A program made the translations under genes and the position numbers. The notes beneath the pieces are model-generated. The model had not been told where the DNA came from and made no database searches. It saw only the letters and a list, made by a program, of their open reading frames with translations. This document shows, in pieces, positions 5,953 to 8,935 of a stretch of DNA of 8,935 nucleotides (position 1 is its first letter; every line of letters starts with the position of its first letter). This DNA is from Chitinophagales bacterium (GTDB lineage: Bacteria > Bacteroidota > Bacteroidia > Chitinophagales > UBA2359): contig JAHDIA010000217.1 in NCBI GenBank assembly GCA_020631035.1, positions 1 to 8,935 on the forward strand. Direction: 5' to 3'.

Positions 5953-5979
5953 TTTGCTATATAGTTAGGAATATATTTG
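5953..5979 (+). promoter_or_regulatory. Upstream + strand promoter candidate
   Basis: TATATTTG (5972-5979) matches TAnnTTTG exactly, and TTTG (5953-5956) lies 15 bp upstream as a short-spaced -33 element. It is 390 bp from the esterase ATG, so it drives either a long leader or a separate small transcript. Confidence 0.4.
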
Positions 5980-6180
5980 GTGAAAAATGGCAAAATCCAA
6001 TTTGAACCAATTTACAGCAAGCTCATTGTTGGCTTCTTTCTGTAGGGGGGAGGAAGCATAGATTTAAGTGTAAATAATTGATAGTCAATAATTTTTCATA
6101 TACTGACTTCTCAAATAAATCTTAATTTTCTTTGTCACTAATATGACAAATGAGAAATAGAGTATAGCTTGCTATGCTAA

Positions 6181-6211
6181 GATGGTTTAGTTTTATGCCA
6201 TCACCTTTTTT
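6181..6211 (+). terminator. Weak terminator-like hairpin in the leader
   Basis: GATGG (6181-6185) pairs with CCATC (6198-6202) across a 12-base loop, then ACC and six T (6206-6211). The stem is only five pairs. If real, it would end a transcript started near 5990 before the second promoter. Confidence 0.3.
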
Positions 6212-6214
6212 AGA

Positions 6215-6237
6215 GTATGTTTGGGAGTTAAACATAC
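6215..6237 (+). promoter_or_regulatory. Candidate promoter with overlapping operator dyad
   Basis: TATGTTTG (6216-6223) is an exact TAnnTTTG -7 element. It lies inside a perfect inverted repeat, GTATGTTT (6215-6222) and AAACATAC (6230-6237), separated by seven bases. A repressor bound to the dyad would block this promoter. No TTG-type -33 element is seen at normal spacing, so an activator may be needed. It is the best-placed promoter for the esterase gene, giving a leader of roughly 140 bases. Confidence 0.5.
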
Positions 6238-6240
6238 CTT

Positions 6241-6354
6241 TAAGTTAAGTAATAATCTAAAAACATTTGCTTTGGCAATTTGATTCAGTTTTACAACTGG
6301 ATGGTGGATTCGGTATGTACATACTCCATCCAATTATAAATATTACTTAACTTA
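6241..6354 (+). promoter_or_regulatory. Structured 5' leader of the esterase gene
   Basis: TAAGTTAAGTAATA (6241-6254) is the exact reverse complement of TATTACTTAACTTA (6341-6354). Between them, TGGATGG (6298-6304) pairs with CCATCCA (6326-6332) and encloses the self-complementary GTATGTACATAC (6313-6324). The right 14-bp arm ends 14 bases before the ATG at 6369, so folding could affect translation initiation. The arms could also be terminal repeats of a tiny non-coding element. Confidence 0.5.
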
Positions 6355-6368
6355 TAAATTTAAAATTT

Positions 6369-8744
6369 ATGCGCTATTTCTTTACTCAATTAAAGAGTAT
6401 TTTATTACACTTTATTTTTAAAATTACTAAATCCCAAACTCTATCGCTTTTATTACTTGCTTTTTTAATTGGAGGCTTTTTTGTCAATTCCCTCCAATTA
6501 CAAGCTCAACCTTTTACCAATATCACACCCGATTTTTGCAATGTTCCCTATGTGACCAATGAGTATGCCAATGTAAAACATCGTTTAGATGTTTACATAC
6601 CCTCTGATGTAACAGGTGCTAGACCAGCCATCGTTTACATTCACGGCGGAGGATGGAATGACATAGAAGATGATAAGAATCTCGTCAATGATAAAGGAAG
6701 GACGCTGAGAAATGATTTAGCTAGGTGGTACAATGATGGCTATGTGATTGTCAATATAAGTTATAGAGGGCGAGATGTCAACCATAGATTCCCCAAGCAA
6801 ATACATGATGTCAAAGCAGCCATTAGGTTTATTCGAAAAAACGCTCGTTTTTATCAAATTGATCCTTGCAGAATTGGGGCTTTTGGTGATTCGGCAGGAG
6901 CGCATTTGGCAGCTTTGTTGGGAACATCCGAAAATGAAACTTGCTTAGAAGGAGCGCATTTGGGAAATGCTGAATACAGCAGTGGGGTACAAGCGGTATA
7001 TAGCTTCGCAGCTCCAATTGATTTAAATATACAAACTTTTGATAGTAATATTGATTGTATGACACAAGCAGAGGCAGACGCAATTGTACAGGCAGGAGGA
7101 CCTCCAGTTGCTTCATATAGGATAAAATATGATTTTGCTGGAGTAGGGACGATGTATCATTGGTTGTTGGGATGTTTACCAATAGAGGGAGGATGCCCAC
7201 AAGATGTATTAGATGAATTTAGTCCGTTGACTTATATTGATGGAAATGAACCCCCTTTTTTAATTCATCATGGGCGAGAAGACTGTACAATTCCTTTTCA
7301 AAATAGTGAAAGTTTATGGAATGGTTTAGAGGCAAGCAACCCAAATGCCAATACAATAATGATATTTGATGGTTTGAGACATTTTGATCCTCGTTATATA
7401 AATAGCGAAGAACCTTTTGAGGATGTTGGTGGTATGGTCATAGATTTTTTTGATGATATTATTGGAGAATCAATTGACTGCGCTACGTGTAGTGATGGGG
7501 TGCAAAATGGTGATGAATCAGGAATTGATTGTGGGGGAAGTGAGTGCCCAGCTTGTGCCGATTGTAGCGAAAATTTAATACAAGATGTAGATTTACTAAT
7601 TTGTGAATCCAACTTAGTTGGCTACGAGAGTTGTGACGGATCAGCGGGGAAAATCGTATTAGAGATACCTGAAAACTTGATAAATACAAATAGAATATTG
7701 GTTGAAGGGAAAACCATTACACATTGGGTAAGCAATTATGAACAATTCTCTAGAGACAATGGAAAGGTTACCTTTGCTAATCTACCAGTAGGAGAATACA
7801 CCATCAAAAATTTAAATACTCAAACACAAAAAAATATAGATATTAAACCCTCAATTCCTGCTGCCTGTACAGAACAAGAAATCACTAGCGATATATCGTT
7901 CATTGTATGCCGTTCCAATTTGGCAAGTGGCAAACTATGTGGTGAAGAAGGTGGTAAAATTGTTTTAGATTTACCCGAAGCAGAATATGATTTTAGTGTG
8001 AGCAATGTGAGAATTGAAGGTAAGACAATTCAAGATTTGATAGATAATCATAATCCAGATTTAGATTTTAGAAATTTTTATATAGAGACTGTGCCAGATG
8101 TATATCCTTTACGTACTTACTTTGTTATGAATCATCTTCCTGCTGGAGATTATACCATTGACAATGGAAATGGAGAAACAGGAAGTGTCAGCATTAAAAA
8201 TGTTTGTTATGATTTAACGATAACAGCCGACTGTATCAACAAAACATTTATATTTGAAACGCTCAAGGGGGATGATTTTACGGTGTTCAATAGTACCACT
8301 TTAAATGGCTGGGTGCAACAAAATGTAATGAGTTATGATGGACGCTATACCTATGTGTTTGAACCTGATCCTCAATACTATAACTTTGCTTATTCAATAG
8401 GATCAGCAGATGACTGTTTTGAAGCTTATGACATTGTTTTAATGGAAATGTGCCCAGGGCTTAACTGGAATAGATTGGCAAATGAGGAAAATACAAACAA
8501 AGATTTATCGTTCAATTTAATTCCCAATCCAGCAAGCCAAACCGTATTGATTGAACAATTGGGTACCTACGAAGGAACTCAACACATTTACCTATACGAT
8601 GCCCAAGGTAGTTTGGTAAAGAAAGAAACCACCAAGAATAAAAATACCTTACAATTAAATATAGCTGGTTTAAATCCAGGTGTTTATATGGTCAAAGTAT
8701 TTTACGGAAATACTTCACGTACCCAACGTCTGGTAATTCACTAA
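6369..8744 (+). CDS. T9SS-secreted alpha/beta-hydrolase esterase, multimodular
   Basis: This 791-residue protein starts at the only plausible ATG. A long signal peptide (n-region of ~20 residues, hydrophobic core ~24-40) ends near LQA46|Q47. Residues ~55-365 are an alpha/beta-hydrolase of the acetyl/feruloyl esterase kind (BD-FAE/HSL-like): oxyanion motif HGGGW (92-96), nucleophile elbow GDSAG with S175, and predicted D305 (HGREDCTIP) and H338 (GLRHFD). Ester groups on a plant or algal polysaccharide are the probable substrate. A Cys-rich linker follows at 371-396 (CSDGVQNGDESGIDCGG… CPAC). Two related modules (~404-500 and ~505-613) share a single-Cys strand, GKIVL(E/D)(I/L)P, EGKTI and LP.G.YTI, and have no family I recognise. 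A further ~80-residue segment precedes the T9SS type A sorting domain (~713-791: FNLIPNPASQ … LNPGVYMVKV). It is divergent from the GH16 gene and followed by two terminators. Confidence 0.9.
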   Translation: MRYFFTQLKSILLHFIFKITKSQTLSLLLLAFLIGGFFVNSLQLQAQPFTNITPDFCNVPYVTNEYANVKHRLDVYIPSDVTGARPAIVYIHGGGWNDIEDDKNLVNDKGRTLRNDLARWYNDGYVIVNISYRGRDVNHRFPKQIHDVKAAIRFIRKNARFYQIDPCRIGAFGDSAGAHLAALLGTSENETCLEGAHLGNAEYSSGVQAVYSFAAPIDLNIQTFDSNIDCMTQAEADAIVQAGGPPVASYRIKYDFAGVGTMYHWLLGCLPIEGGCPQDVLDEFSPLTYIDGNEPPFLIHHGREDCTIPFQNSESLWNGLEASNPNANTIMIFDGLRHFDPRYINSEEPFEDVGGMVIDFFDDIIGESIDCATCSDGVQNGDESGIDCGGSECPACADCSENLIQDVDLLICESNLVGYESCDGSAGKIVLEIPENLINTNRILVEGKTITHWVSNYEQFSRDNGKVTFANLPVGEYTIKNLNTQTQKNIDIKPSIPAACTEQEITSDISFIVCRSNLASGKLCGEEGGKIVLDLPEAEYDFSVSNVRIEGKTIQDLIDNHNPDLDFRNFYIETVPDVYPLRTYFVMNHLPAGDYTIDNGNGETGSVSIKNVCYDLTITADCINKTFIFETLKGDDFTVFNSTTLNGWVQQNVMSYDGRYTYVFEPDPQYYNFAYSIGSADDCFEAYDIVLMEMCPGLNWNRLANEENTNKDLSFNLIPNPASQTVLIEQLGTYEGTQHIYLYDAQGSLVKKETTKNKNTLQLNIAGLNPGVYMVKVFYGNTSRTQRLVIH

Positions 8745-8755
8745 ATTTATAATAT

Positions 8756-8803
8756 AAGGTGACACTTTTGTAGGCAAACTGCAAAGCGAAAGTGTCATTT
8801 TTT
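8756..8803 (+). terminator. Esterase terminator, copy 1
   Basis: TGACACTTT (8760-8768) pairs perfectly with AAAGTGTCA (8789-8797). An inner stem TGTAG/CTGCA (8769-8773 with 8779-8783, one wobble) carries a GCAAA loop. Six T follow (8798-8803). It begins about 12 bp after the esterase stop. Confidence 0.85.
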
Positions 8804-8811
8804 AATTGCTC

Positions 8812-8862
8812 AAGGTGACACTTTTGTAGGCAAACTGCAAAGCCAAAGTGTCACCTTTCTTT
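8812..8862 (+). terminator. Esterase terminator, copy 2
   Basis: This copy repeats 8756-8797 at a 56-bp offset with one substitution (G8788 to C8844). The outer stem is longer here, 13 bp (8812-8824 with 8845-8857), and a TTTCTTT tract ends at 8862. Because the stem is flanked by A on the left and T on the right it could also slow transcription entering from the right. Confidence 0.8.
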
Positions 8863-8935
8863 ATTGTAACTCAATCAACCCAATCACCCAATCACTCAAT
8901 CACAACATCAAATTTCCACATTCTTCAAAATCAAC
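8863..8935. other. Right-edge spacer with 8-bp period repeat
   Basis: From about 8869 to 8902 the sequence cycles with period 8 through variants of CCAATCAC (four near copies). Then CATCAAATTTCCACATTCTTC runs to the edge... The leftward strand of the last ~35 bases is open in two frames and could be the very end of a gene beyond the window, but the piece is too short to call. Confidence 0.5.

Larger units (their letters stand above)
5882..6368. other. Divergent control region of GH16 and esterase genes
   Basis: These 487 bp between divergently read genes have no credible coding sequence. Contents in order are: a perfect + strand -7 element (5972-5979); a G-U-rich hairpin (6032-6057) over a run of six G; a weak hairpin with six T (6181-6211); a dyad overlapping a second -7 element (6215-6237); a 14-bp inverted repeat (6241-6254 with 6341-6354); and a hairpin nested within it (6298-6332). 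No matching promoter for the - strand GH16 gene was found. Confidence 0.7.

Noticed and set aside
6717..8005. Several - strand frames inside the esterase gene
   Set aside because: They oppose a continuous 791-residue protein with recognised domains at both ends and lack domain features.
8869..8902. Possible CRISPR-like repeats
   Set aside because: The unit is only eight bases and contiguous, without spacers.
8900..8935. Possible C-terminal end of a leftward gene beyond the window
   Set aside because: Only about ten codons are visible in either open frame, too few to support a gene.

Overview
The window looks like a chromosomal segment of a low-GC member of the Bacteroidota, probably a marine-type saprospirian or cytophagal lineage. 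The grounds are: three proteins ending in type IX secretion system (T9SS) type A C-terminal sorting domains (the partial gene at the left edge, the small gene at 1638-2066 and the esterase at 6369-8744); Bacteroidota-style -7 elements (TAnnTTTG) and no Shine-Dalgarno-like sequences before the starts; a Bacteroidota-type surface lipoprotein signal; and a 480-residue helical protein of a type common in this phylum. The genus cannot be named from sequence alone.

Layout, left to right. (1) 2-85, the last 27 codons of a T9SS cargo gene on the + strand. (2) 86-468, a partly GC-rich intergenic block with dyad elements and two back-to-back intrinsic terminators for the gene to its right. (3) 469-1110 (-), a small cysteine-rich surface lipoprotein. 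(4) 1111-1637, an AT-rich spacer with a duplicated ~54-bp sequence and several hairpins. (5) 1638-2066 (-), a 142-residue secreted protein that is little more than a signal peptide, a short two-cysteine peptide and a T9SS sorting domain. (6) 2305-3747 (+), a 480-residue cytoplasmic alpha-helical protein of unknown function, ending in a terminator that overlaps its stop codon. (7) 3748-3916, a GC-rich structured intergenic element between convergent genes. (8) 3917-5881 (-), a secreted family GH16 beta-glucanase with two tandem carbohydrate-binding-like modules. (9) 5882-6368, a structured divergent control region. (10) 6369-8744 (+), a secreted alpha/beta-hydrolase esterase with a Cys-rich linker, two tandem modules of unknown family and a T9SS sorting domain. 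(11) 8745-8935, a duplicated terminator and a short-period repeat.

The GH16 enzyme and the esterase are adjacent and divergent, and form a plausible small polysaccharide-degradation locus: one cuts a beta-1,3-type glucan backbone and the other removes ester groups. No SusC/SusD pair or regulator gene is present in the window. The most unusual items are the near cargo-less T9SS protein, the nested inverted repeats in the leader of the esterase gene, and the unexplained C-terminal modules of the two enzymes. I saw no CRISPR array, transposase, rRNA or tRNA, and nothing that establishes a wholly new system.
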